Below, piece after piece: positions 17,821 through 26,576 of a stretch of 64,000 nucleotides of DNA. The stretch's first letter is position 1. Each line of letters starts with the position of its first letter. Location: contig NZ_NEJP01000024.1 of the NCBI RefSeq assembly GCF_002113125.1, positions 1 to 64,000 on the forward strand. The letters are read 5' to 3'. A program made the translations under genes and the position numbers. This stretch comes from Pseudomonas sp. B20(2017). GTDB lineage: Bacteria; Pseudomonadota; Gammaproteobacteria; Pseudomonadales; Pseudomonadaceae. The notes beneath the pieces are model-generated. The model searched no databases and was not told where the DNA came from. It saw only the letters and a list, made by a program, of their open reading frames with translations.

Positions 17821-19266
17821 TCAGACGCGGTTGCGCAGCCAGTGCAGGAAACCTTTCTTCGGCGCTGCCACCGGTGTTTCCTCCGTCAGGGATTGCGCCT
17901 TGTGCAAACGGAAATCGAGCAGCGCCTGCATGGCGTCGTTGATGTCGTGTCGGGCATCCAGGCAAGGCTTCAGATAAGACTTCTCGATGCGATACAGCGC
18001 GCAGAAGGTTTTCGCGGAAAAGTCGGCCGGCAACGAGGTATCGGAAAGAATCCCCGCCTCGCCGATCACTTCGCCAGGCCCCATACGCCCTGACTCGAAC
18101 GGTGTACCGTGTCGATTCAACGTCACCGACACCACACCGGATTCAATGATGAACAAATGATCGCTGACCGCCCCGCCCGCTAGAATGATCTCGCCGGCAC
18201 GGAACGTTTGCAGCGTCATGTTCTGGCTGAAGGTTTCTTTCTCTTCCTGACGCAGCGTGGAGAATATCGGCGAGCTGTCGAGCAGCGCCCGGGGGCGCGA
18301 CAGATTGGTTGCCGGGATGGGTTCAACACTCGACAACAGGTTGATTCCCGATGCCTGCAAATGCCGGTACGCCAGATCGAACAGTTGATTGCGCGCCGCG
18401 CGTTTTTCATTCATCGCCGCAACGAATCCGCTGATCTCGTACTCCATCCCGCTGCTGCCGGCACTTTTCAAGGACACGCTCGGCGCCGGATTATCCAGCA
18501 GCAAACGACAGCCCTGCATGGCCCGTTCCAACGCTTCGATGACGGTGGTCGGCCGCGCATGCGGGCTCACTTGCAGCGAAACGGCCAGGCCGAACATATT
18601 GCTCGGCCGGCTGAAGTTGATGATCTTGGCCTTGGCCGCCAGCGAGTTGGGAATCACCGCCATGCTGCCCTGACTGGTTTGCAGGCGCGTGGCGCGCCAG
18701 TCGATGTCGGTGACCCGGCCTTCGGTGCCGTCGATGGAGATCCAGTCATCCAGTTGATAAGGCTTGGTGGTGTTGAGCACGATCCCGGAAAACACGTCGC
18801 TCAAGGTGCTTTGCAACGCCAGACCGACGATGATCGCCAGCGCACCGGACGTTGCCAGCACCCCTTTGACCGGCAGATCCAGCACGTAGGCCAGCGCCGC
18901 AATGATCGCAATCAGGAAGATCACCGCGCCCAGCAGATCCTGCAACAGCCGCCCGGTGTGCCCGACCCGCTGCATCATCACCGCGCCGATCAATACCGTC
19001 AGGGTGCGCGCCCCGAACAGCCACCAGCCGATCTGCAACCCGGTCGCCGCCAGATGCAACGGCACGTTGTCGGCCCAAGGCGCGGCCTCCATCGGGTTGA
19101 GGCCTTCGTTGAACAACAGGATGCTGAACAGGGCAAAAATCAGCACCCGCACCAACAGTTTCCACGCGCTGCCGTGGGAACTGATGAGACGCCACAGGCC
19201 CAGATCGATCAGGATCAGGATCAAAGCGCAAAACAACGGATGATCGGTGAGCAGGGACAGCATCAA
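17821..19266 (-). CDS. MscS-type mechanosensitive channel with C-terminal cyclic-nucleotide-binding domain
   Basis: A 481-residue inner-membrane channel. About four hydrophobic helices fill residues 1-150, and the last contains the Gly/Ala-rich pore-type helix GVLATSGALAIIVGLALQST. The MscS beta domain follows (FSGIVLNTTKPYQLDDWISI). A cNMP-binding domain covers about residues 345-460 with FRAGEIILAGGAVSDHLFII and the GPGEVIGEAGILSD cassette. Such fusions gate by ligand rather than, or in addition to, tension. The phosphate-cassette region lacks the usual RTA triplet (it reads SLPAD), so cAMP binding is uncertain. Confidence 0.9.
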   Translation of the reverse strand: MMLSLLTDHPLFCALILILIDLGLWRLISSHGSAWKLLVRVLIFALFSILLFNEGLNPMEAAPWADNVPLHLAATGLQIGWWLFGARTLTVLIGAVMMQRVGHTGRLLQDLLGAVIFLIAIIAALAYVLDLPVKGVLATSGALAIIVGLALQSTLSDVFSGIVLNTTKPYQLDDWISIDGTEGRVTDIDWRATRLQTSQGSMAVIPNSLAAKAKIINFSRPSNMFGLAVSLQVSPHARPTTVIEALERAMQGCRLLLDNPAPSVSLKSAGSSGMEYEISGFVAAMNEKRAARNQLFDLAYRHLQASGINLLSSVEPIPATNLSRPRALLDSSPIFSTLRQEEKETFSQNMTLQTFRAGEIILAGGAVSDHLFIIESGVVSVTLNRHGTPFESGRMGPGEVIGEAGILSDTSLPADFSAKTFCALYRIEKSYLKPCLDARHDINDAMQALLDFRLHKAQSLTEETPVAAPKKGFLHWLRNRV

Positions 19267-19362
19267 ACAACTCCGACAGGGGCCAGTCGCGAGAAGATCG
19301 CACAGATTGGGCTCAGTGTAGGAGTAATTGATCTGGCGGGATGAGTGCCACGGCGCACGCTC

Positions 19363-19401
19363 AAAAAAAACGGCAGGCGCACGTGGCGCCTGCCGGTTTT
19401 T
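19363..19401. terminator. Bidirectional terminator beside the pirin gene
   Basis: CGGCAGGCGC (19371-19380) pairs with GCGCCTGCCG (19386-19395) and is flanked by eight A and six T residues. It directly abuts the pirin stop codon and serves that gene on the minus strand. Confidence 0.85.
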
Positions 19402-20268
19402 TCAGCCGTGCATCTGGCCGAAACGGCCGGACTGGAAGTCGGCGAAGGCCTGGTGGATTTCCTGCTCGGTATTCATCACGAACGGGCCGTGACCGACGAT
19501 CGGCTCGTCGATCGGCTCGCCGCTGAGCAGCAGCACCACCGCGTCCTGGCTGGCTTCAAGAGTGATGCGGTTGCCATCACGCTCGAACAGCGCCAGTTGC
19601 CCTGTGCTTGCCGACTCCGAACCGTTGATCTTCACCGAGCCTTTCAGCACCACCAACGCCGTGTTGCGGCCTTCGTGCAGATCCAGCGTGAGCAACTTGT
19701 CGGAGTTCAGTCGCAGATCCCACACATCGATAGGTGTGAACGTGCGGGACGGGCCCTTCTGTTCGTCGAACTCACCGGCGATCAGGCGCAGGCTGCCGGC
19801 GTTATCCTTGAGTGCGATGTTCGGGATATCACTGTCCAGAATGGTCTGGTAACCCGGCGCGGCCATTTTGTCCTTGGCTGGCAGGTTGACCCACAGTTGC
19901 ACCATTTCCAGATTGCCGCCGGTTCGGGCGAAGTTTTCCGAATGGAACTCTTCATGCAGGATTCCGGAAGCCGCCGTCATCCACTGTACATCGCCCGGGC
20001 CGATGGTGCCGCCACTGCCGGTGGAGTCGCGGTGCTGCACTTCGCCTTCGTACACAATTGTCACGGTTTCGAAGCCACGGTGCGGATGCTGGCCAACACC
20101 GCGGCGTTCAGTGGTCGGGGTGAACTGTGCGGGCCCGGCGTGATCCAGCAGCAGGAACGGGCTGATGTGCTTGCCCAGGTTGTCGTAGGAAAACAGGGTA
20201 CGCACCGGAAACCCATCGCCGACCCAGTGGCCGCGAGGACTGGTGTAGATACCGATAAGGTTTTTCAT
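19402..20268 (-). CDS. Pirin family bicupin protein
   Basis: A 288-residue bicupin. The N-terminal cupin has the metal set HPHRGFETVTIVYEGEVQHRDS plus EEFHSENF (three His and one Glu, about residues 60-110), as in quercetinase-active YhhW. The C-terminal cupin lacks the set. Start MKNLIGIYTSPRGHWVGDG at 20268 matches the family; the frame to 20295 is an extension. It should bind iron and may oxidise aromatics or act as a redox sensor. A GTTCTAC-CT-GTAGAAC palindrome separates it from a divergent aldo/keto reductase, suggesting shared stress control. Confidence 0.9.
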   Translation of the reverse strand: MKNLIGIYTSPRGHWVGDGFPVRTLFSYDNLGKHISPFLLLDHAGPAQFTPTTERRGVGQHPHRGFETVTIVYEGEVQHRDSTGSGGTIGPGDVQWMTAASGILHEEFHSENFARTGGNLEMVQLWVNLPAKDKMAAPGYQTILDSDIPNIALKDNAGSLRLIAGEFDEQKGPSRTFTPIDVWDLRLNSDKLLTLDLHEGRNTALVVLKGSVKINGSESASTGQLALFERDGNRITLEASQDAVVLLLSGEPIDEPIVGHGPFVMNTEQEIHQAFADFQSGRFGQMHG

Positions 20269-20352
20269 GGTGGACTCCGTAATCAGGTTGAACATGAACT
20301 GATCATAAATTCACCACACAATTAGCACTAGTCAGCCAAAACCGTCTTCATC

Positions 20353-20368
20353 GTTCTACCTGTAGAAC
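20353..20368. promoter_or_regulatory. Perfect inverted repeat between pirin and dkgB genes
   Basis: GTTCTAC-CT-GTAGAAC has perfect 7-bp arms and lies 85 bp upstream of the pirin start and 123 bp upstream of the reductase start. Pirin genes in pseudomonads often sit near a LysR regulator; none is adjacent here, so the binding protein is unknown. Confidence 0.5.
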
Positions 20369-20490
20369 AGTGATCGATCGCATCGATTCGTGACTTTCAG
20401 TCAACAGTACTTTGCCCCGACAACGGTTTTTCCCAAGGAACCAGACGCGGATACTCCTGCCCATTCCCACTGCAACCCTGGAGTTTCTGC

Positions 20491-21294
20491 ATGTCTGTTC
20501 CCGCTTTCGGTCTTGGTACGTTTCGCCTGCAAGGTCAGGTGGTCATCGATTCGGTGAGCACTGCCCTTGAGCTCGGTTACCGGGTCATCGACACCGCACA
20601 GATCTACGAAAACGAAGCCGACGTCGGTCAGGCCATCGCCGCCAGCGGCATCGCCCGCGACGAGCTGTTCATCACCAGCAAGATCTGGATCGCCAACTTC
20701 GCCAAGGATCGTTTGATCGAAAGCCTCAAGGAGAGCCTGCAAAAGTTGCAGACTGACTACCTCGACCTGACGCTGATCCACTGGCCGTCGCCGGAAGATC
20801 AGGTGCCGGTCGAAGAGTTCATGGGCGCGCTTCTGGAAGCCAAACGCCTGGGCCTGACCCGGCAGATCGGTGTTTCCAACTTCACCATCGATCTGATGAA
20901 ACAGGCAATTGCTGCGGTCGGTGCGGAAAACATCGCCACCAACCAGATTGAACTGCACCCGTACCTGCAAAACCGCAAGGTCGTCGAGTTCGCGCAAAGT
21001 CAGGGCATCCAGATTACGTCGTACATGACCCTGGCCTATGGCGAAGTGCTGAAGGACCCGCTGATCGTGCAGATCGCCGAGCGCCTGCAAGCCACACCGG
21101 CGCAAGTCGCCCTGGCGTGGGCGATGCAGTCGGGTTACGCGGTGATTCCGTCGTCGACCAAGCGTGCCAACCTGCAAGGCAACCTCGGCGCCACGGCGCT
21201 GACCTTGAACGACGCTGACATGGCGCTGATCGCCACACTGGATCGCGGCCATCGCCTGACCAGCCCCAAAGGCATCGCGCCGCAGTGGGACTGA
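20491..21294 (+). CDS. dkgB: Aldo/keto reductase, 2,5-diketo-gluconate reductase B-like
   Basis: A 267-residue NADPH-dependent carbonyl reductase with a TIM barrel. The catalytic tetrad is visible: Asp and Tyr in [15 protein letters not shown] (about residues 43-57), Lys in LFITSKIW near 70, and His in LTLIHWPSP near 99. The cofactor site includes [14 protein letters not shown] near 220. Likely substrates are 2,5-diketo-gluconate or methylglyoxal and other aldehydes. It is transcribed divergently from pirin and converges with the sensor kinase gene 4 bp away. Confidence 0.9.
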   Translation: MSVPAFGLGTFRLQGQVVIDSVSTALELGYRVIDTAQIYENEADVGQAIAASGIARDELFITSKIWIANFAKDRLIESLKESLQKLQTDYLDLTLIHWPSPEDQVPVEEFMGALLEAKRLGLTRQIGVSNFTIDLMKQAIAAVGAENIATNQIELHPYLQNRKVVEFAQSQGIQITSYMTLAYGEVLKDPLIVQIAERLQATPAQVALAWAMQSGYAVIPSSTKRANLQGNLGATALTLNDADMALIATLDRGHRLTSPKGIAPQWD

Positions 21295-21298
21295 CCGA

Positions 21299-24200
21299 TC
21301 AGGCCTGAAGCTGCTGCGCGAGGTCTTGCATGGCCACGCGCAGCAGCTCGATAGCGGTCGTCAATGCCGCTTCGGGCTCATCGTCACGACAGGCTTGCTC
21401 GAGTACTCGACACGCCGAGACCACGCGCTCGGCACCGATCATGTGCGCCCCACCCGTGACGTGATGGGCCAGATCACGCAGATCGACACGATCACCCTTG
21501 CGGCCTGACTCGTCCAGCCGCTTCAGATCGATGCGCAGATTGCTCAGTACCTCCCCACGTAATTGCTCGATCAACGGGTTGTCCGCGCCGACCAGTTGCA
21601 TCAGCACACTCAGGTCGAAATCGGCCACTCCCTTATCATTCACGCTCTCGACCTGGATGACCCCGGGTTCTGCAGCCATCAAGGCCTGGCTCAGATCGCG
21701 CAACAGAACCGGTTTGAACAGACAATCGTCCATCCCGGCCGCTCGGCATCGCTGCTTTTCTTCCATCTGCGCATTGGCGGTGAATCCGAGGATCAGACAG
21801 GGCGTCCTGCCCGTCGCAACTTCTTCCTGACGCACCGCCCGTGCCAGTTCATACCCGTTGAGCACCGGCATGTTGCAGTCGGTGATCAGCACCTCGAACG
21901 ATTGCTTGCGCCAGAGCGTCAGCCCCTGCTTCGCGTCCCCGGTGTCGACAGCACGATGCCCGAGCTCACTCAACTGTCGGCACAACAGCAGGCGATTCAC
22001 GGAATGGTCATCCACCACCAGGACGCTCAGCGACTTTACCGTCGCCGTCGCGGGAGCGGTTGCAACGGCCTGCACAAGTGGCTCCAGCACCGGCACTTCC
22101 AGTTGCAACATGACCTGCGTACCCTTTCCCGGTTCGCTGCTCATCCACAACTCTCCGCCCATCATCCGGCACAGGTTGCGGCTGATCACCAGCCCCAGAC
22201 CAGAACCGCCATGCGCCACAGACTGGTGATCGCCGACCTGCACAAACGGGCGGAACAATCGCTGCTGATCCTCGGCGCTGATGCCCCGGCCACTGTCCTC
22301 GATAGTCACGCCCACCTCAATCTTCCCGTCCAGCTCGCTGATCATGCGCAAGCGCACACTCACCTGCCCGTCATCGGTGAACTTGATCGCGTTACTCAGC
22401 AGGTTCGACAGCACTTGTTTGAAACGCAGGGGATCGAGCATGACTTCAATGTCGGTGCGCTCATCCAGCTCCAGATACCACAACAAATGCTTCTGCCGGG
22501 CAAGGCCTTCGAAAATCCGACACACCGACGCGACCACTTCATGCAGATTGGCGCGCTCTGGAGCGAGCGACAAATGCCCGGACTCAATGCGGGCGATGTC
22601 GAGAATATCGCCGATCAATGCCAGCAGTTGCTGCCCGGCGCTGGATGCCACCGCAATCGCCTGACGATCGGTAACACCTTCATCGGCACGTTTCAGGGCC
22701 AGTTCGAGCATGCCGATCAGGGCATTCATCGGTGTACGGATTTCATGGCTCATGGTCGCCAGAAACGTACTCTTGGCACGATTGGCTTCATCGGCCGCTT
22801 CCTTGGCTTCCTGCAACTGCTGCAGCCATTGCTGACGCTGGCGGATCTGCCGACGCTGAAAGCCGATCCAGCCCAATGCCGACAGCAACAGCCCTGCCGC
22901 CACTGCAAACCCGCGCAGTATTTGCGTTTGATGACGCTGCCAATAGCTGTCTTGCCGAACCACATCACGACTCCAGCCCGCGACCAGACCGTCGATTTCC
23001 TGGGGTGAGATGCCCAGCAGTGCCTTGTTCAGAATCGATTGCAACTGCGGAGCATCGAGCCTTGTGGCCATGGCAATCCGGGCCGGTTGATCGCCCAGCG
23101 TGGAAACAATACGCAAGCGGTCGCGGTACTGGTGATCGATCTGGTAGCGCGCCACCAGCAACGAACTCACTGTCGCATCGGCCTGTCCGTCGAGCAGCAC
23201 CCGCATGCCATCTGCCGGACTCGGCAACTCGATCAGACGGATCCGGGGCACATGCTCCAACAGAGAGTCGCGCAACAGATTGCCGCGATAGAGCGCCAGG
23301 CGCTTGCCCGCCATCTCGTCCAGGTTGCGAGGCGCCTGTGTCTTTGAATCGGTAATCAAGACAAAGGGGCTGTTGGCGTAAGAGCGGGTGAACAGCATTT
23401 CAAGTTCACGCTCGCGGCTCGGTGTCAGCACCGGCAACAGATCCATCTCCCCGGCCCTGAGTTGCTCGAGCAGGCGATCCTGAGACTGCCCGCGCACCAC
23501 CTCGAAAGTGAGGCCGCTACGCTGACTGATCAGGTTGAGCAGTTGCGCCGCCAGGCCACTGAACCGGCCATCGGCGTCAAAAAATGACAGCGGCGCAAAG
23601 TCATCGATAGCGCCGACCCGCACCACCGGATGCAGATCCAGCCATTGTTGCTCACTGTCGCTCAGACTTACCCGCGACTGCGCCGCCATGTCGGCGCGAC
23701 CGGCGCTCCAGCGCAGCTCCATCGCCAGGCGCTGTTCCATGGGAATCGCCAGCAGAGCCCTGTCAACCAGACGTTTCAGACGCGTGTTGTTGCGGGTCAG
23801 GGCAAAGCCGAACGGGTTTGCGTCAAGGCCCGCAGGCCCGGCCAGTTGCAGGTCGTTATGAAAGATGGTGTTGAGCAAATAGCTGGAACTGATGAAGTCG
23901 CCAATGAAAACCGCATCCGGACCGTACGCCACGGCGCCGAGGGCATCGAAAATCGATCGATAGAGCTGCAAGGAAGCTTGCGGGTAAGCCTCTTCGATGG
24001 TCGAGGCTGGCAGGTAGTCGTCCACCATGGCAATGCGCTTGCCTGCGAGATCACCCGGTAACGCCTCATTGAGCCGGGTCACCCACATCGGCTGATCCTC
24101 GGCGTAAGCGCGCGACAGCATCAAGTCCGGGTCGGCGAGCTCGAAGTTGTTCGATGTCCCCAGCAGGTCCACCTCACCAGCCTCGAGCGCCGCCATGGCG

Positions 24201-24517
24201 CTTGCGCGGTCGGGATAGCACCAGACTTCAACGCCGATGTTCAAAATCTGTGCAATTGCGTCGGCGTAATCGGCCGTAAGGCCTTCCAGTTCATGACGCT
24301 TGCGGGTCAGCTCAAAGGGCGGATAATCCGGCCAGGAGGCACCGATGCGCAATACCGGGTGCGCGCTCAGCCACTGTTTATCCTGCTCATCCAGGCGAAC
24401 CTGCACCCCCTCGAGACGGGTGCGGGAGACGATTTCCAGCCTTTGTGGCTCGGTCGCGTGCGCTGCGCTTGCAAGCATCAGTATCGACAGAAGCACAAAC
24501 CGCAGAGACCATATCAT
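21299..24517 (-). CDS. BvgS/EvgS-like hybrid sensor histidine kinase
   Basis: A 1072-residue unorthodox kinase. A signal-like N-terminus ends at ASAAHA. Two periplasmic Venus-flytrap (SBP type 3) domains follow at about residues 35-265 ([15 protein letters not shown]) and 275-510 ([15 protein letters not shown]), then a membrane helix near 540. HisKA has phospho-His in [14 protein letters not shown] near 590. HATPase carries SNAIKF and GSGLGLVI. The receiver has DD and LITDCNMP near 880. The C-terminal HPt has [14 protein letters not shown] near 1020. ATG at 24517 (MIWSLRF) is preferred over a TTG at 24553 that would overlap the regulator. It should feed the adjacent LuxR-type regulator. Confidence 0.93.
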   Translation of the reverse strand: MIWSLRFVLLSILMLASAAHATEPQRLEIVSRTRLEGVQVRLDEQDKQWLSAHPVLRIGASWPDYPPFELTRKRHELEGLTADYADAIAQILNIGVEVWCYPDRASAMAALEAGEVDLLGTSNNFELADPDLMLSRAYAEDQPMWVTRLNEALPGDLAGKRIAMVDDYLPASTIEEAYPQASLQLYRSIFDALGAVAYGPDAVFIGDFISSSYLLNTIFHNDLQLAGPAGLDANPFGFALTRNNTRLKRLVDRALLAIPMEQRLAMELRWSAGRADMAAQSRVSLSDSEQQWLDLHPVVRVGAIDDFAPLSFFDADGRFSGLAAQLLNLISQRSGLTFEVVRGQSQDRLLEQLRAGEMDLLPVLTPSRERELEMLFTRSYANSPFVLITDSKTQAPRNLDEMAGKRLALYRGNLLRDSLLEHVPRIRLIELPSPADGMRVLLDGQADATVSSLLVARYQIDHQYRDRLRIVSTLGDQPARIAMATRLDAPQLQSILNKALLGISPQEIDGLVAGWSRDVVRQDSYWQRHQTQILRGFAVAAGLLLSALGWIGFQRRQIRQRQQWLQQLQEAKEAADEANRAKSTFLATMSHEIRTPMNALIGMLELALKRADEGVTDRQAIAVASSAGQQLLALIGDILDIARIESGHLSLAPERANLHEVVASVCRIFEGLARQKHLLWYLELDERTDIEVMLDPLRFKQVLSNLLSNAIKFTDDGQVSVRLRMISELDGKIEVGVTIEDSGRGISAEDQQRLFRPFVQVGDHQSVAHGGSGLGLVISRNLCRMMGGELWMSSEPGKGTQVMLQLEVPVLEPLVQAVATAPATATVKSLSVLVVDDHSVNRLLLCRQLSELGHRAVDTGDAKQGLTLWRKQSFEVLITDCNMPVLNGYELARAVRQEEVATGRTPCLILGFTANAQMEEKQRCRAAGMDDCLFKPVLLRDLSQALMAAEPGVIQVESVNDKGVADFDLSVLMQLVGADNPLIEQLRGEVLSNLRIDLKRLDESGRKGDRVDLRDLAHHVTGGAHMIGAERVVSACRVLEQACRDDEPEAALTTAIELLRVAMQDLAQQLQA

Positions 24518-24527
24518 AGGCAGCCTG

Positions 24528-25154
24528 TCACAACAGGCCGTTGCGTTTGACAAACTCTCGCAATACCACCAGCGAGCTTACTCCGAGCTTCAGCAGCAAG
24601 CGGGTCTTGTAGGTGCTGATGGTCTTGTGACTAAGGTTCATCGCCAGAGCAATGTGCTTGTTGGACTCGCCTCTGGCCAGCTTCAGCATGATCTCCATTT
24701 CGCGGGTGGACAGAAGTGCAATCAGCTCTCGCTCATCGCGGTGTGCTTCGGATTGCCCGGCATTGACCGCAGGCATTTCGGGGAAGTAGGTATAACCCGA
24801 ACGGACGGCCTTGATTGCATTTTGCAGATGTTGCATCGAGGCGGACTTGGCGACAAACGCCATCGCCCCTGCCCGTCGACAGCGCATCAGATAGTGATCA
24901 GGGTCGGCCGAGGTGAAAATCAACACCTTGCAGACCAGCCCGATGGCCCTGATGCGCGCCAATACCTCCAGGCCGCCGAAGCCATTGAGCTTCAGGTCGA
25001 GCACGACCAGTTCCGGCGCATGTTCTCGTAACATCGGCACAACGTCGACACCGCTGGTAGTCACATGAATCGGTTTGTAACCTGCCGACTCCAGAATCAT
25101 ACGAACGGCACCCACCACCACCGGATGATCATCGACGATCAATGCTGAACCCAT
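24528..25154 (-). CDS. NarL/LuxR-family response regulator (BvgA-like)
   Basis: 208 residues (BvgA is 209). The receiver domain (1-120) has the acidic pair in [12 protein letters not shown], the phospho-Asp in [13 protein letters not shown] near 54, switch Ser/Thr in IFTSAD and Lys in VAKSAS. The LuxR helix-turn-helix is at 145-205 ([20 protein letters not shown], then [16 protein letters not shown]). It is first in the operon, with the kinase start about 10 bp downstream of its stop. ATG at 25154 gives the canonical MGSALIVDD; an alternative start at 25190 lacks similarity to the family. Confidence 0.92.
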   Translation of the reverse strand: MGSALIVDDHPVVVGAVRMILESAGYKPIHVTTSGVDVVPMLREHAPELVVLDLKLNGFGGLEVLARIRAIGLVCKVLIFTSADPDHYLMRCRRAGAMAFVAKSASMQHLQNAIKAVRSGYTYFPEMPAVNAGQSEAHRDERELIALLSTREMEIMLKLARGESNKHIALAMNLSHKTISTYKTRLLLKLGVSSLVVLREFVKRNGLL

Positions 25155-25261
25155 GACCACTCCCGGGGCAAATACCTGACATGGCGCCACCGATCTTGCA
25201 TGAACGGGACTATTGGTAGCTGCGCTACAACTGTTGCACGCTGTGCACGCTGAATCACCTG

Positions 25262-25756
25262 TCAGATCTGACAGTTGTGCGATTGACCGATCTGTGATCG
25301 AACACGCGATGCACGCTCAAGCGAAGCCTCGACCGAGGTCATCAACTGTTCGATTGCGCAGATTGAAGGCAATGCTTCCGGGCTGGTGATGAGCTTTGCC
25401 CCAAAAAGCCCGGAAACACTTGATGCATTCGCCGGCTCACCATAGACCAGCGCCTGCCGGATTTGCGGATGATCAAACAGAAAACCGCGCAGATCCGCGA
25501 TCCCGGTCGCCAGTTCGGCATTGATCACCAGAACATCGAACGGCTGACAGCCGTAATCGACCAGCGTCAGCAACTCGGCAAGGCTTTGTACCGGTGCAAT
25601 ACGGTAGTAATCGAGACCATTGAACATCCGCTCGATCTTCATCCGGTGAAAATGCTGCAAATCGGCGATCAGGATTCGCAGGGTCTTGTCGTTCAATGTG
25701 GAAGTCCGGGTAGTCGCCTCAAGTGGCGGCAAGACTACCCAACCATCGGGATACAC
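25262..25756 (-). CDS. Degenerate receiver-domain protein
   Basis: 164 residues from a GTG at 25756; the true start could be later, close to LNDKTLRILI, because no strong ribosome site is visible. Residues about 24-140 read like a CheY fold (RILIADLQHFHRMKIERMF, then FDVLVINAEL). However, the phospho-acceptor Asp is replaced by Asn, one acidic-pocket residue is missing (IAD rather than DD), and no Thr/Ser switch is present (ALVYGEP). It lies upstream of the response regulator on the same strand, 107 bp away, and may modulate the same signalling pair. No output domain is present. Confidence 0.7.
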   Translation of the reverse strand: MYPDGWVVLPPLEATTRTSTLNDKTLRILIADLQHFHRMKIERMFNGLDYYRIAPVQSLAELLTLVDYGCQPFDVLVINAELATGIADLRGFLFDHPQIRQALVYGEPANASSVSGLFGAKLITSPEALPSICAIEQLMTSVEASLERASRVRSQIGQSHNCQI

Positions 25757-25805
25757 TCTGTAGGACTTTTCCGAAAAATACCGTCACTCATCCGGAATAA
25801 AAAAG

Positions 25806-26522
25806 TTACTCCGTGGTGCTCGGACTCCAGAACGCCTGCACTACCAGCGCCGAGGTCGATATGCGCGCCACCAGTGCATCCAGTTCATCACCGTCCACCG
25901 AGGTGGTCGCCAGCGTTGCCTCGATCTCGATTTCATCAGCACCGAAGGCATGTACATCGACATCGCTGGCCGGGTAGTTGCTGCGTTCGAGCTCGGCTTC
26001 AAGCAACGCGAACACGGCGGTCTGCTGCGAACGCCGGGCGATGACGTAGACGATGTTGGTGACTTCCGCCGAGACCACATCGAGCGGCTGACGGTTGATG
26101 TTGTTGACGATCGGCCGCAGCAAGGTATTGGCGGCGAGCACGAACAAGGTCCCCAGCACTGCTTCGGCCAGCAGGTCGGCACCGGCGCAGGCACCAACGG
26201 CCGCCGAGGTCCAGAGCGTGGCGGCGGTGTTGAGACCGCGCACGTTGCCCTCTTCGCGCATGATCACCCCGGCACCGAGAAAACCGATGCCGGAGACCAC
26301 ATACGCGACCACCCGCACCGCGCCTTCGGCACCGGCGAGACGGTTGGCCATGTCGACGAAAATCGCCGCGCCGACCGCCACCAGCACATTGGTGCGCAAA
26401 CCCGCCGTGCGTTGCCGGTACTGGCGCTCGAAGCCGATCAGACCGCCGAGGATGAACGCCGCGCTGAGGCTGACCAGCGTGTCGAGCAATGAGGTGAGGT
26501 TGAGATTGTTGATCGCTTGCAT
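25806..26522 (-). CDS. mgtC: MgtC/SapB family inner-membrane protein
   Basis: A 238-residue protein with five N-terminal hydrophobic helices containing the MgtC signature (LGGLIGFERQYRQRTAGLRT near residues 26-45, and GIGFLGAGVI near 78). A cytosolic C-terminal domain follows (about residues 140-235). MgtC proteins act in low-magnesium survival by restraining ATP synthase or related targets. It is downstream of mgtA on the same strand with 54 bp between them, so the two are probably coexpressed. Confidence 0.9.
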   Translation of the reverse strand: MQAINNLNLTSLLDTLVSLSAAFILGGLIGFERQYRQRTAGLRTNVLVAVGAAIFVDMANRLAGAEGAVRVVAYVVSGIGFLGAGVIMREEGNVRGLNTAATLWTSAAVGACAGADLLAEAVLGTLFVLAANTLLRPIVNNINRQPLDVVSAEVTNIVYVIARRSQQTAVFALLEAELERSNYPASDVDVHAFGADEIEIEATLATTSVDGDELDALVARISTSALVVQAFWSPSTTE

Positions 26523-26576
26523 GTCGAATTCCTTGAAACCGCCCCCCTTGCTCCCACAAGGGGGGAATCTTGCCTG

